From positions 6,797 to 70,796 of the forward strand of contig JAZDHD010000176.1 of assembly GCA_043806215.1 (NCBI GenBank): DNA of 64,000 nt, written 5' to 3'. The translations under genes were made by a program, and so were the position numbers. The DNA comes from JAVHLK01 sp043806215. GTDB taxonomy: Bacteria; Desulfobacterota; Desulfomonilia; Desulfomonilales; Desulfomonilaceae. The notes below the pieces were generated by a model that saw nothing but the letters and a program-made list of their open reading frames with translations, was not told the DNA's origin and made no database searches. Within the stretch, counting starts at the first letter, position 1. The number at the start of each line of letters is the position of its first letter. Positions 43,790 through 52,515 of this stretch are shown here, one piece after another.

Positions 43790-45055
43790 ATGCACAAGAT
43801 CGTTATTCGCGGCGGTGTGACGCTGAGCGGATCGGTCGAAATAAGTGGGTCCAAGAATGCTGCTCTCCCGCTAACCTGCGCGGCCCTGCTCACCACCGAT
43901 GAGATGACCTTTCACAAGGTACCCGTGCTGCGGGACATCCGCACGGTCAAGCAGCTGTTGCTGCAATTGGGTGTTCAACTGGACGACTTCACCCAGGGGT
44001 CGTTGAGGATAAAGGCCCGCGAGATCGCCGATCATACGGCGCCATACGAATTGGTCAAAACCATGAGGGCGTCGGTGCTGGTGTTGGGGCCTCTGATGGC
44101 GAGGGAAGGCCGTGCCGATGTGAGCCTTCCGGGAGGATGCGCGATCGGCGCCAGGCCCATAGACCAGCATCTCAAGGGTCTGGAAGCCATGGGAGCGGCC
44201 ATAGATCTCTGTGGAGGATACGTCCAGGCACGGTCGAAACGGCTCAAGGGGACCGATTTCACGTTCGATCTCAAGACGGTGACGGGCACGGAGAACCTGA
44301 TGATGGCCGCGGCTTTGGCAAAAGGTACGACGGTACTGAGAAACTGCGCCATTGAACCGGAAGTATCGGAACTTGCTCACGTCATCAACCGTATGGGCGG
44401 AAGCGTTGACGGAGCGGGGACGGACACCGTCGTCATCGAGGGAAAGGACCGACTCAACGGAATCGTCCACGAGGTCATGCCCGACCGCATAGAGGCCGGG
44501 ACCTATCTGATGGCCGGGGCGATCACTCGTGGGGACGTGACCGTTTCCCGGTGTGACCCGGCACACATCTCCTCGCTGTTGGAGAGTTTGGACGATGCCG
44601 GTCTGATACTGGACGTAGGAGAGCGGTCCGTCAGGGTATGCGCCAATGGACGTGTGAAGAGCCGGGACGTCGATACGAATCCGTATCCCGGTTTTGCAAC
44701 GGACTTTCAAGCCCAGTATATGGCGCTCATGGCCCTCGGAGATACACAGTGCCGAATCACTGAACGAGTGTTCGAAAACCGGTTCATGCATGTCCAGGAG
44801 TTGGTCCGTATGGGAGCCCGGATCCGGGTGTCAGGGAGGACGGCGATGGTCGACGGCGTACGGAAACTGTCCGGCGCGCATGTACAGGCAACGGATCTAA
44901 GGGCCAGTGCGTGCCTGATTATAGCCGGCCTCGCTGCGGAAGGCGTCACGGAGGTGCATCGGGTCTATCATTTGGATAGAGGGTACGAGTTCATCGAAAA
45001 GAAGCTGTGTCAACTCGGCGCGGATATCCGGCGGGAGAAAGACGACATGGTCTAG
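43790..45055 (+). CDS. murA: UDP-N-acetylglucosamine 1-carboxyvinyltransferase
   Basis: This catalyses the first committed step of peptidoglycan synthesis: it transfers enolpyruvate from PEP to UDP-GlcNAc. 421 residues, the usual length. The N-terminal GSKNAALPLTCAALLT contains the substrate Lys. The loop with the catalytic, fosfomycin-reactive Cys is LPGGCAIGARPIDQHL, so a Cys (not Asp) is present and fosfomycin sensitivity is expected. The C-terminal RVYHLDRGYEFIEKKL is conserved. ATG at 43790 follows AAGGAATCTGACCG. hisB follows 160 bases later. Confidence 0.96.
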   Translation: MHKIVIRGGVTLSGSVEISGSKNAALPLTCAALLTTDEMTFHKVPVLRDIRTVKQLLLQLGVQLDDFTQGSLRIKAREIADHTAPYELVKTMRASVLVLGPLMAREGRADVSLPGGCAIGARPIDQHLKGLEAMGAAIDLCGGYVQARSKRLKGTDFTFDLKTVTGTENLMMAAALAKGTTVLRNCAIEPEVSELAHVINRMGGSVDGAGTDTVVIEGKDRLNGIVHEVMPDRIEAGTYLMAGAITRGDVTVSRCDPAHISSLLESLDDAGLILDVGERSVRVCANGRVKSRDVDTNPYPGFATDFQAQYMALMALGDTQCRITERVFENRFMHVQELVRMGARIRVSGRTAMVDGVRKLSGAHVQATDLRASACLIIAGLAAEGVTEVHRVYHLDRGYEFIEKKLCQLGADIRREKDDMV

Positions 45056-45084
45056 GGATAAGGGTGAAGGCGGCCTGGCCCCTG

Positions 45085-45175
45085 CCGAAGAGGGTGACGT
45101 CCCTGCCCGTCATCTTCAGGGGCGGGCATGTCTTGGCTGCCGTCTCCCCGGCGAAGGCCGGGGTCCATGAAGCGA
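45085..45175 (+). repeat. Short mosaic repeat modules between murA and hisB
   Basis: 'ccgtctccccggcgaaggcc' and flanking palindrome (45141-45166) recur inverted at 45.87 kb and in direct orientation at 28.98 kb; 'gtccctgcccgtcatcttca' (45100-45119) recurs at 25.5 kb. No terminal motif is seen. Confidence 0.7.
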
Positions 45176-45214
45176 AGACCGGTCCAGACATTGGACTGAA
45201 CAGGTACATACAAC

Positions 45215-45802
45215 GTGAGAACTGGACGGATCAACCGGAAAACCGCAGAGACCGATGTCGAAGTCAAGCTCGACCTCGATGGGTCGGGAAAAGCCTCGAT
45301 ATCTACCCAAATCGGCTTCTTCGATCACATGCTGGACCATGTCGCGCGGCACGGCCTCTTTGATCTGGATGTCGCTGCAAAAGGCGACCTCCATGTGGAT
45401 TATCACCACACGGTGGAGGATGTCGGGTTGTGCATCGGGGACGCTTTGCGAAGCGCCGTCGGGGAAAAGAAAGGGATTCGTCGATACGGCTCGGCCGTGG
45501 TCCCCATGGATGAGGCATTGGCATCGGTGAATCTCGATCTGTCGGGTCGGCCGTTGCTCGTGTATGTCAACCCGTTGGCGAGCCGCAGCACGGGCCAATT
45601 CGAACTTGATCTGGTACAGGTCTTTTTTCAGGCACTGGTCGACAGAGGGCGGATCACGCTGCATGCCGCGGTGCATACGGCGGAGAATCCGCATCATGCC
45701 GCGGAGGCCCTGTTCAAGGCGTTGGGAAGGGCTTTAAGGGAAGCGGTCGAAGAGGACCCGCGGGTCAAGGGCTTTCCCTCGACAAAAGGAATTCTGGAGT
45801 AG
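45215..45802 (+). CDS. hisB: Imidazoleglycerol-phosphate dehydratase
   Basis: This performs step six of histidine synthesis, dehydrating imidazole glycerol phosphate to imidazole acetol phosphate, with a metal-dependent active site. 195 residues, the monofunctional length. The two metal-binding repeats are visible as FFDHMLDHVARHG with DYHHTVEDVG, and HHAAEALFKALGRAL. The start is a GTG at 45215 with a weak AGGTAC site. Separated from murA and hisH by repeat modules, so it may be in an operon with either or neither. Confidence 0.96.
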   Translation: MRTGRINRKTAETDVEVKLDLDGSGKASISTQIGFFDHMLDHVARHGLFDLDVAAKGDLHVDYHHTVEDVGLCIGDALRSAVGEKKGIRRYGSAVVPMDEALASVNLDLSGRPLLVYVNPLASRSTGQFELDLVQVFFQALVDRGRITLHAAVHTAENPHHAAEALFKALGRALREAVEEDPRVKGFPSTKGILE

Positions 45803-46195
45803 GTTCGTCACGATTCCGGGGGCCGGTCCTGCAGCCATACCGCCTTGGTAGCGCCGGGACGATCCCTGGACCCCGGCCTTCGCCGGGGAGACGACGGGCA
45901 GGGACGCCCGTCCCACAAAGGCAGGAGGGGTGTCGGTGAGTTCTTCCGTAGCCCGGGCCTCCGTGCCCGGAGATGGGGAAGGCTCGCAGCTGCATGAGAT
46001 CCGGAAGATGACGGGCAGGGACGCCCGTCCCACAAAGGCAGGAGGCGTGTCGGTGAGTTCTTTCGTAGCCCGGGCCTCCGTGCCCGGAGTTATTTCGGCG
46101 AACGCCCCGCAGTGACGCCGGGACGCTACCCTCTTGTAGGGGTCCCGCGCAGCGCGCGGGATGCCTGCCCTGGGCACCTGAACTAGGCAATCGAG
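45803..46195 (+). repeat. Mosaic repeat tract with a 79-bp direct repeat
   Basis: Between hisB and hisH, 79 bases are duplicated: 45894-45972 and 46011-46089, starting ACGGGCAGGGACGCCCGTCC and ending with CCCGGAG, with two mismatches. The unit carries two palindromes (ACGGGCAGGGACGCCCGT type and CCCGGGCCTCCGTGCCCGG type). The flanks hold the 'cccggccttcgccgggg' palindrome (45870-45888) and a final 'cccgcgcagcgcgcggg' palindrome near 46145. Confidence 0.9.
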
Positions 46196-46201
46196 GTATT
46201 G

Positions 46202-46807
46202 ATGATTGTTGTAGTCGATTACGGAATGGGCAATTTGCGAAGCGTGCAAAAGGGATTCGAAAAGGTTGGTGCACGAGCGGTCATTTCGAGAGATATCGAA
46301 GAAATCACGAGTGCGGACAAGCTGGTCTTGCCGGGTGTAGGCGCGTTTCCCAAATGCATGGAAAACCTGGGTGAACTGAACCTTATCGGACCGGTTGTCG
46401 AGTTTGTCCGATCCGGCAAACCGTTCCTGGGCATATGCCTCGGGCTCCAGCTTCTGTTCGATGAGTCCGAGGAATTCGGCAGGCATGAAGGGCTGAAAAT
46501 CATCCGAGGCAAGGTCAGGGAGTTCGACCGGAATATGCATCTGAAGATCCCCCACATGGGATGGAACCAGGTAAGCTTTTGCAAGGACGTACCGATCTTC
46601 GACGGAATAAAGGACGGTTCGTACTTCTATTTTGTCCACTCATTCTATGTGGATCCTCAAGACCACCGGGACATCGCTGCGGAAACCGATTACGGCATAC
46701 GATTCACGTGTGCCGTGGCCAGGGACAACGTCTATGCAGTGCAATTCCACCCGGAAAAGAGTCAGGAGATTGGCCTGAGGGTTTTAAGCAATTTTGGGAA
46801 TTTGTGA
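46202..46807 (+). CDS. hisH: Imidazole glycerol phosphate synthase subunit HisH (or HisH-like amidotransferase)
   Basis: A class I glutamine amidotransferase of 201 residues. It releases ammonia from glutamine and channels it to a synthase partner (HisF in histidine synthesis). The triad is visible: nucleophile Cys in LGICLGLQLLFDES, His and Glu in VQFHPEKS; the N-terminal VDYGMGNLRSV and PGVGAFPKCM are typical. ATG at 46202 follows GAGG. No hisF is adjacent; instead it is one base from a transketolase pair and leads a glycan-type operon. HisH/HisF-like pairs also make amidated sugars (WbpG/WbpI type), so the role is open between histidine and sugar modification. Confidence 0.88.
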   Translation: MIVVVDYGMGNLRSVQKGFEKVGARAVISRDIEEITSADKLVLPGVGAFPKCMENLGELNLIGPVVEFVRSGKPFLGICLGLQLLFDESEEFGRHEGLKIIRGKVREFDRNMHLKIPHMGWNQVSFCKDVPIFDGIKDGSYFYFVHSFYVDPQDHRDIAAETDYGIRFTCAVARDNVYAVQFHPEKSQEIGLRVLSNFGNL

Positions 46808-46808
46808 T

Positions 46809-47651
46809 ATGGAGACCGGTACAGCGCTCATCACATCCACCATACCGAGAGACGGCACGGTAACCTCGCATTGGATCCGCAGGATTATTATCGATGAATC
46901 CAAACGGGCCAATGTGGGGCATATCGGGTCGGCACTTTCGGTCGCCGACATCATAGCGGTTCTGTTCAACGACGTGATGAGGAAGCCGGGGAGTGACGAA
47001 CCGGACCGTGACCGCTTCATCCTCTCCAAGGGACACGCCGCTCTGGCCCTCTATGCCGCTCTGTATCTCAAGGGGATTCTCACGTACGATCTGTTGCGGA
47101 CGTATTGTTGCGACGATAGTCCGCTCGGGGTCCATCCCGAGCATCGGTTGGAGGGCATCGACTTTTCCACCGGATCTCTGGGGCATGGACTGGCCATAGG
47201 CGCAGGTGTGGCGATGGCGGCTCGCATGAGATCCGAGGATTTCCGCAGCTATGTCCTGGTGAGCGATGCCGAGTGCAATGAAGGGTCACTGTGGGAGACC
47301 GTCATGTTCGCCGGTCATCACAAGCTTTCCAACCTAGTCGCGATCATTGACGATAATGGACAACAAGCCCTGGGAAGGACGAAGGACATTATCGATCTGA
47401 GACCATTGGGTGAGAAATGGCGTGCCTTTGGTTGGGATGTCCACGAAGTTGACGGTCATAATCCGAGGGAACTGGCCGGAGTACTCCACGGGTTGGATAC
47501 GCGTAAGGGGCCGCCCCATGTCATCCAGGCTCATACGGTCAGCGGCAAAGGCGTTGGTTTCATGGAAGGCAAGGTGGAGTGGCACTATATGCCGTTATCG
47601 GATGAACAGTACGAGCAGGCATTGAGAGATTTGGAGGCCGTCGAACCATGA
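46809..47651 (+). CDS. Transketolase, N-terminal (TPP-binding) subunit
   Basis: A 280-residue half of a split transketolase, which binds thiamine diphosphate. Family motifs are LSKGHAALALYAALYLKG, TGSLGHGLAIGAGVAMAARM and the TPP/metal motif SDAECNEGSLWETV followed by NLVAIIDDNGQQ. It starts with an ATG at 46809, directly after the hisH stop, and overlaps the C-terminal subunit by four bases (ATGA). The full enzyme would move two-carbon units between ketoses and aldoses; here the context suggests making an unusual sugar rather than central metabolism. Confidence 0.93.
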   Translation: METGTALITSTIPRDGTVTSHWIRRIIIDESKRANVGHIGSALSVADIIAVLFNDVMRKPGSDEPDRDRFILSKGHAALALYAALYLKGILTYDLLRTYCCDDSPLGVHPEHRLEGIDFSTGSLGHGLAIGAGVAMAARMRSEDFRSYVLVSDAECNEGSLWETVMFAGHHKLSNLVAIIDDNGQQALGRTKDIIDLRPLGEKWRAFGWDVHEVDGHNPRELAGVLHGLDTRKGPPHVIQAHTVSGKGVGFMEGKVEWHYMPLSDEQYEQALRDLEAVEP

Positions 47652-48571
47652 GGCGCGCATTTACCGGAACACTGTGCAAGCTCGCTGAATCCGATCCCAA
47701 CATTGTCCTTATGACCGCGGATCTGGGGTTCATGGTCTTGGAGCAATTCGCGGAAGCCTACCCGGAACGATTCATCAACGTAGGCGTGGCCGAGGCAAAC
47801 ATGATCGGCCTGGCAACCGGCCTGGCATCCTGCGGATATGTTCCCTACGTCTATTCGATTGCCACGTTCGCCTCGATGCGCGGATATGAACAGATCAGGA
47901 ACGGCCCGATCCTTCATGATCTCCCGGTGAGGATCATCGGAGTGGGAGGAGGATTCGAGTACGGTCATGCAGGAATAACGCATCATGCCTTGGAGGATCT
48001 GGGAATCATGCGGATTCAGCCGGGCTTGACGGTGGTTGCTCCCGCGGATCACATGCAGGCAGCCGAGGCGATACGTGCGACCGCCGGCCTGCCGGGTCCC
48101 GTGTATCTTCGCATCGGCAAGAGAGAGGACTACACTCTGCCCGGGCTGGAAGGGAGATTCAGATTGGGACGGGCGGAAACGGTGAGGGAAGGCGGAGATC
48201 TGCTCATCGTGACGTTGGGAAGCATCTCTTCCGAGGCTGTCGCGGCAGCGGAGAAGTTGGCCAAGGACGGCATCGAGACATGCGTGACGGTTGTTTCTTC
48301 TCTCCGGCCGGCCCCTTCGGAAGACCTTGCCGCTCGACTCGGAGAAGTCGGACTGGCCCTCACCGTGGAGGAACACTACGTGGATTGCGGGCTCGGGTCC
48401 CTGGTTGCGGAAGTCGCGGCCGAACACGGCATAGGTTGCAGGATCGTCCGTTGCGGTGTAAGGCGAATGGCCGCGGCGTGCGATGGGGAGACTTGCCTGC
48501 GAGACCGCAACGGGCTTTCCGCGGAAGGTCTGTACCGGACCGCTATTTCGGCACTGAAAGAGCAGGGGTGA
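47648..48571 (+). CDS. Transketolase, C-terminal subunit
   Basis: The partner half of the split enzyme, 307 residues: pyrimidine-binding domain (FINVGVAEANMIGLATGLAS, with the Glu of the TPP activation loop; VYSIATFASMRGYEQIRN) and the C-terminal transketolase domain (DLLIVTLGSISSEAVAAAEK). Overlaps the N-terminal half by four bases, so equal synthesis is likely. DXS-like and pyruvate-dehydrogenase-like relatives share the fold, but the separate N and C halves are typical of transketolase pairs. The next gene overlaps by one base. Confidence 0.93.
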   Translation: MRRAFTGTLCKLAESDPNIVLMTADLGFMVLEQFAEAYPERFINVGVAEANMIGLATGLASCGYVPYVYSIATFASMRGYEQIRNGPILHDLPVRIIGVGGGFEYGHAGITHHALEDLGIMRIQPGLTVVAPADHMQAAEAIRATAGLPGPVYLRIGKREDYTLPGLEGRFRLGRAETVREGGDLLIVTLGSISSEAVAAAEKLAKDGIETCVTVVSSLRPAPSEDLAARLGEVGLALTVEEHYVDCGLGSLVAEVAAEHGIGCRIVRCGVRRMAAACDGETCLRDRNGLSAEGLYRTAISALKEQG

Positions 48572-49296
48572 TGAGCGGAACACCCGACGTCTCCATTGTG
48601 CTTCCCGTCTATAACCAGGCGGATCACATCGAGCACATCGCACAGAGCTACTTCAAGGCTCTGGACAGTTTGAAGCATTCTGCAGAAATACTTCTCGTGG
48701 TCAACGCGAGCCGGGACGGCTCCCTGGAACGCTGCCGCAAATTGGAACAGGAACATGATTCCGTGCGGGTGCTCCAGAACGACCTGCCGGGCTGGGGGCG
48801 CGCGGTCAGAACAGGCCTTGCCGAGGCCCGAGGCGATACGATCTGCTATACGAATTCGGCCCGGACAGATGCGTATACGCTTGCATTGCACGTCATGGTG
48901 GCCGTGACGAATCCGGCACTCGTCATAAAGGCCAATCGAAGGCTGAGACATCCCTTCATGCGGCGAATGGGGTCGGTGCTCTACAATGTGGAATGCCGTA
49001 CGCTCTTCGATCTTCCGGTTTGGGATGTGAACGGCACCCCCAAAGTTTTCAGCCGTGAGGTGTGCAGGCAACTCGATCTTCAGGAGGACGGTGATCTGAT
49101 AGACCTGGAATTCATTTTGCGGTGTAAACAGATGGGGTTTCAGATACTCGAAGTGCCGATTGTATCGGCCGTGCGTCACGGCGGCGAATCGACCACCAAC
49201 TATTATTCCGCGGTGAAAATGTACTGGGGTGCCTTCAAAATGCTGCATACGGTGAAACAGCCGGCTGGATCGGGGAGAGGCAACGGGAATTCATGA
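48571..49296 (+). CDS. Glycosyltransferase family 2 protein
   Basis: A 241-residue GT-A enzyme beginning MSGTPDVSIVLPVYNQADHI, the classical GT2 opening strand. LLVVNASRDGSLERCRKLEQ corresponds to the nucleotide-binding 'vDDgStD' region, with Asn-Ala-Ser in place of the usual Asp-Asp-Gly/Ser. The expected D-x-D metal motif is also altered (NSARTDA). So activity, donor and even catalysis are uncertain. The ATG at 48571 overlaps the transketolase stop (TGATG). It belongs to the hisH-tkt-GT2-DUF4915-sulfotransferase run. Confidence 0.88.
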   Translation: MSGTPDVSIVLPVYNQADHIEHIAQSYFKALDSLKHSAEILLVVNASRDGSLERCRKLEQEHDSVRVLQNDLPGWGRAVRTGLAEARGDTICYTNSARTDAYTLALHVMVAVTNPALVIKANRRLRHPFMRRMGSVLYNVECRTLFDLPVWDVNGTPKVFSREVCRQLDLQEDGDLIDLEFILRCKQMGFQILEVPIVSAVRHGGESTTNYYSAVKMYWGAFKMLHTVKQPAGSGRGNGNS

Positions 49297-50498
49297 AGAA
49301 TACCGACAAGGCCGATCTGGAGGCCCTGTGGGATGCCCATGGCGAAGAATTCCGTGATCCGTCCGAGATCACGGCATATTGGCAGGACGCGGGCCGGATT
49401 GACCGCCGCCTACTCGAGTACCGGGCGACGGGGCAATGGTGGGAAACCCTGGAGGAGTCCGGGATCACTCTGCTGGTCACCAGGGAATACGAACACCTGG
49501 TGCTGGCCATGTGCGTTGATGAAGCTTCCCAACCATCCGTTTCCATGATGAGAATGCCTCATCCGTCGGGGCTGACGGTGGATCGGGTAAGGGGCGTGGT
49601 GCATGTGGCATCGACCAGGAATCCCAATCAGATCTTCGACCTCATGCCGGCCCGTGGATTGATGGAACGTCTGGACGTCCCGGGGGGAGAAACGTCCGCG
49701 GAGTCCGTGCTGCTGCCGATACGTACGCGCTTTTTACCCGGATGTCTGTACATCCACGATCTGGCAATGATCGGTGATGAATTGTATGCCAACTCGGTCG
49801 GCCAGAACGCGGTCGTGCGGTTGTCCCCGTCCGGAAGGCATTCGCGCGCGTGGTGGCCCAAATGCATTGAAACGGACAACGGGCCCGTGTTCGGGCAGAA
49901 TCATCTTCAGCTCAATTCCATTGCGGCAGGGGATACGCCGGCGGAGTCTCACTTCTCCGCTTCGACCGATGAAATCACGGGGCTTCGGCCGGGTGATCCG
50001 GCCTTTCCCGTGGACCGGCGGGGGGTGGTTTTTTCCGGGTTATCACGGGAACCCATTGCCCGAGGATTGACGAGGCCCCACTCCGCCAGGCACTATGGCA
50101 CAAAGGTTTGGGTAGACAACAGCGGTTACGGTGAAGTCGGCTATCTGGAAGACGGCCGGTTTCATCCCATTACTCGCCTGCCCGGATGGACGCGGGGTCT
50201 CTGCTTTTTCGGGCGGATCATGTTTGTGGGCACCTCCCGGGTGCTTCCACGATTCTCTGCGTACGCTCCGGGCCTGGATGGAGAGAAAGCCCTATGCGGC
50301 ATTCATGCGGTGGACATGATGTCGGGCGATCTGTTGGGAAGCGTCACTTGGCCATATGGAAGCCAGATCTTTTCGGTGGAGTGGGTTCCTTCGACGTTTA
50401 GCTCGGGTTTCCCTTTTCGAGCCGACCCCAATGTGTCCGCGGAGTCGCGCACGCTGCTCTTCTATTCATTCAAGGTTTCGGAATTACAGGAGCAATAA
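49293..50498 (+). CDS. DUF4915 / TIGR03032 family protein
   Basis: A 401-residue protein of a poorly understood propeller-like family often found with sulfotransferases and glycan genes. Family marks are the HLQLNSIAAGD segment, ARHYGTKVWVDNSGYGEVGY and the LPGWTRGLCFFGRIMFVGTS motif. It has no signal peptide or membrane helix. It overlaps the GT2 gene by four bases and the following sulfotransferase gene by one. Known members have no proven reaction; here a modification or sensing step in the cluster's product is inferred from company only. Confidence 0.85.
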   Translation: MKNTDKADLEALWDAHGEEFRDPSEITAYWQDAGRIDRRLLEYRATGQWWETLEESGITLLVTREYEHLVLAMCVDEASQPSVSMMRMPHPSGLTVDRVRGVVHVASTRNPNQIFDLMPARGLMERLDVPGGETSAESVLLPIRTRFLPGCLYIHDLAMIGDELYANSVGQNAVVRLSPSGRHSRAWWPKCIETDNGPVFGQNHLQLNSIAAGDTPAESHFSASTDEITGLRPGDPAFPVDRRGVVFSGLSREPIARGLTRPHSARHYGTKVWVDNSGYGEVGYLEDGRFHPITRLPGWTRGLCFFGRIMFVGTSRVLPRFSAYAPGLDGEKALCGIHAVDMMSGDLLGSVTWPYGSQIFSVEWVPSTFSSGFPFRADPNVSAESRTLLFYSFKVSELQEQ

Positions 50499-51415
50499 TG
50501 GATTCTCGCTTTCTGATGCTTTCGGCAATGTATGAGAACGGCGGCAACACGACGCACCGCTTCTTGGACGGACACCCTCAAATGTATGTCTATCCGTTCG
50601 AGTCACAGATCGGCACCATACTCGTTCAGGACCACCTGACCTCCATGTTTCCCGTGAAGTACAGGTGGCCCGAGTTCGGCCTGGGGGCTACCCCGTTCCA
50701 GGACTATAAGGCCATAATCGACGAGGAGTGCAAAGTACGGGCCCGCACTCCGCGTGTGAGTAAATTCAGGCATATGCCCTTTGATCTCGATGATGATCAA
50801 CGGTGTGAAAACTTCGTGAAAAGGGTGGAATCAAGGGGCCGTTCCCGTGCCGGCAACGTCGCGGCATTTTTTCAGGCGACCTTCGAAGCATGGAAAGACC
50901 ACAAGCGAAGCGGACAGGAGGAGATTTACGTCGGATACAGCCCCATTGTAGTGGTTGACGCTGCCAAGATCATGAGCGACTTGCCCGGGGCTCACGTCCT
51001 GCACGTGGTACGTAACCCGTGGTCCGCGTATGCGGACACCAAGAAGCGGCCGGTGCCCATGTCTTTGGAACGGTATCTCACTGCCTGGGTCATCAACCAG
51101 TATCACGCGTTGATATTCAGGAAACTATACCCGCAACGCGTCCACATTGTGAGGCTCGAAGACGTGATAGCCGATCCGGTACGTACCCTCGGTGCGGTTT
51201 GTGAAGGGATCGGCGTGCAGGCCGCGGCCACACTCGGCGAGCCCACGTGGAACGGAGGCGCTCTCGAAGAGGTCTATCCCTGGGGCACGATCCGAAGGGC
51301 AACCCCGGCGGCGAACAAGGCGACGGCCGAGGAGCTTTCCACCGAGGAGATCGAACAGGTGCGGATTTGGACCGAACAGTACCTGGATGTCTTTGATTAC
51401 ACGAAGTTTATGTGA
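50498..51415 (+). CDS. Sulfotransferase-like protein
   Basis: A 305-residue protein of the sulfotransferase superfamily. The 5' loop is variant (SAMYENGGNTTHRFLDGHPQ, where R-S-G-T/S is replaced by E-N-G-G-N), while the 3'-phosphate-type segment HVLHVVRNPWSAYADTKKRP is well preserved. This could bind PAPS or a related nucleotide. It is the last of a coupled five- to six-gene run; the likely acceptor is the glycan or lipid made by its neighbours. The start overlaps the DUF4915 stop (TAATGG). Confidence 0.83.
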   Translation: MDSRFLMLSAMYENGGNTTHRFLDGHPQMYVYPFESQIGTILVQDHLTSMFPVKYRWPEFGLGATPFQDYKAIIDEECKVRARTPRVSKFRHMPFDLDDDQRCENFVKRVESRGRSRAGNVAAFFQATFEAWKDHKRSGQEEIYVGYSPIVVVDAAKIMSDLPGAHVLHVVRNPWSAYADTKKRPVPMSLERYLTAWVINQYHALIFRKLYPQRVHIVRLEDVIADPVRTLGAVCEGIGVQAAATLGEPTWNGGALEEVYPWGTIRRATPAANKATAEELSTEEIEQVRIWTEQYLDVFDYTKFM

Positions 51416-51518
51416 GACCGGCCTGTGGGCTTGCCAAAATCGCAGGGAAACGGTACTGCAAATCAAGGAGTTCGATGAACTGTCTTTGGTAGTATGGAGC
51501 AGTAACGTGGATGAGGCT

Positions 51519-51845
51519 ATGTGCAGAGACATACAAGAAGTACTCGATGAGGTGATACGCCGCGTTGTCCCCCAGTTCCATCCCAAACGCATAATCCTCT
51601 TTGGGTCCTATGCCGGCGGACAACCTGGACCGGACAGTGACCTCGATCTGTTAATAGTAATGGACGTTGAAGGTTCGCTGCGAAGGAAGGCCAACGAAAT
51701 TGACATGTTGCTGGCCGATCGGAACATTCCCATGGACTTAATCGTGATGACTCCAGAGCAATACGAGCGACAGAAGAATATTTCCGGGTCAATCGCCCGA
51801 CAGGTCGAACGAGAAGGCAAGGTAATCTATGAGCACGCGGCGTGA
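51519..51845 (+). CDS. MNT-type nucleotidyltransferase (MntA-like antitoxin)
   Basis: A 108-residue minimal nucleotidyltransferase with the motif FGSYAGGQPGPDSDLDLLIV (G-S-x10-D-x-D), which in MntA antitoxins transfers AMP to the HEPN partner. I choose the ATG at 51519, preceded by GGATGAGG; a longer frame back to 51192 overlaps the sulfotransferase gene. Its last 17 bases overlap the HEPN gene, the usual MNT-HEPN arrangement (here antitoxin first). Position within the glycan region suggests a mobile or selfish pair. Confidence 0.88.
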   Translation: MCRDIQEVLDEVIRRVVPQFHPKRIILFGSYAGGQPGPDSDLDLLIVMDVEGSLRRKANEIDMLLADRNIPMDLIVMTPEQYERQKNISGSIARQVEREGKVIYEHAA

Positions 51846-52254
51846 CATTATTGCTGAAGTCCGGCGCTGGGTGGAGAAGGCCGAAAACGATTTCCGCAAT
51901 GCCGAATATGTGCTTACCATGAAGGAAGATTGCCCATTCGATACAGTCTCTTATCATTGCCAACAATGTGCCGAGAAATACCTGAAGGCGGCGCTTGTCT
52001 TCCGCGGGGTTGATGTCCCGAGAACCCATGACCTAGTTGTCCTCTTCAACTTACTGCAGGCCGTCGAAACTCTGGAGTTCCATGTGTTGGAGGTGCAACC
52101 CCTCAATCGCTACTCCGTTGAGGCCCGATACCCGGGTGATTGGGAGCCTATAGACGAAAGTGAAGCCGGATTAGCGTTTGGTATGGCAAAGAAAATACGA
52201 AAGGCCATTCTGGCCCTGTTGGAACCTGTGGTGACGGCAAAGGATCCGGAATGA
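51829..52254 (+). CDS. HEPN-domain protein (putative toxin partner)
   Basis: A 141-residue all-helical HEPN protein: helix 1 RRWVEKAENDFRNAEYVL, the core YHCQQCAEKYLKAALVFRG and VPRTHDLVVL, as in the PF05168 type. HEPN partners of MNT are often RNases or targets of AMPylation. The canonical R-x4-6-H catalytic motif of HepT-type toxins is not clearly visible, so it may belong to a subtype without it. It overlaps the MNT gene by 17 bases. Downstream lies a mosaic repeat copy. Confidence 0.88.
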   Translation: MSTRRDIIAEVRRWVEKAENDFRNAEYVLTMKEDCPFDTVSYHCQQCAEKYLKAALVFRGVDVPRTHDLVVLFNLLQAVETLEFHVLEVQPLNRYSVEARYPGDWEPIDESEAGLAFGMAKKIRKAILALLEPVVTAKDPE

Positions 52255-52285
52255 AGAGGGATGCAGGAGGGTCCATCAGGAGACC

Positions 52286-52422
52286 AAATGCTCCGTTTCC
52301 TAAACCCCCATGATTCGGGGATCGCAACTGACCTTGAAAGCCCCTAGGACTCCGAGCCGAAGACCGGGCAGAGCCCGGCGGACAGGCATTCCCAGGCAGG
52401 AGCCTGGGAACGAGAAGGATAA
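52286..52422 (+). repeat. Mosaic repeat element, copy 5 (left terminus)
   Basis: The left terminus AAATGCTCCGTTTCCTAA (52286-52303) starts a short unit with 'ggggatcgcaactgacc' and 'gaccgggcagagcccgg...' modules; the latter two recur inverted at 29.06-29.15 kb and partly at 25.37 kb. No right terminus is visible. Confidence 0.75.
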
Positions 52423-52515
52423 GCCGAGACTCGAAAGGGAGCGACTGGTTCTTTGACTTCATTCGAGTCCATTCGTGTTCATTCGTGGTTTATTCTTCTT
52501 TCTTCGCGGTGAAAT

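Noticed and set aside
47585..48643. 352-codon minus-strand frame
   Set aside because: Antisense to the transketolase C-terminal gene, which has clear motifs.
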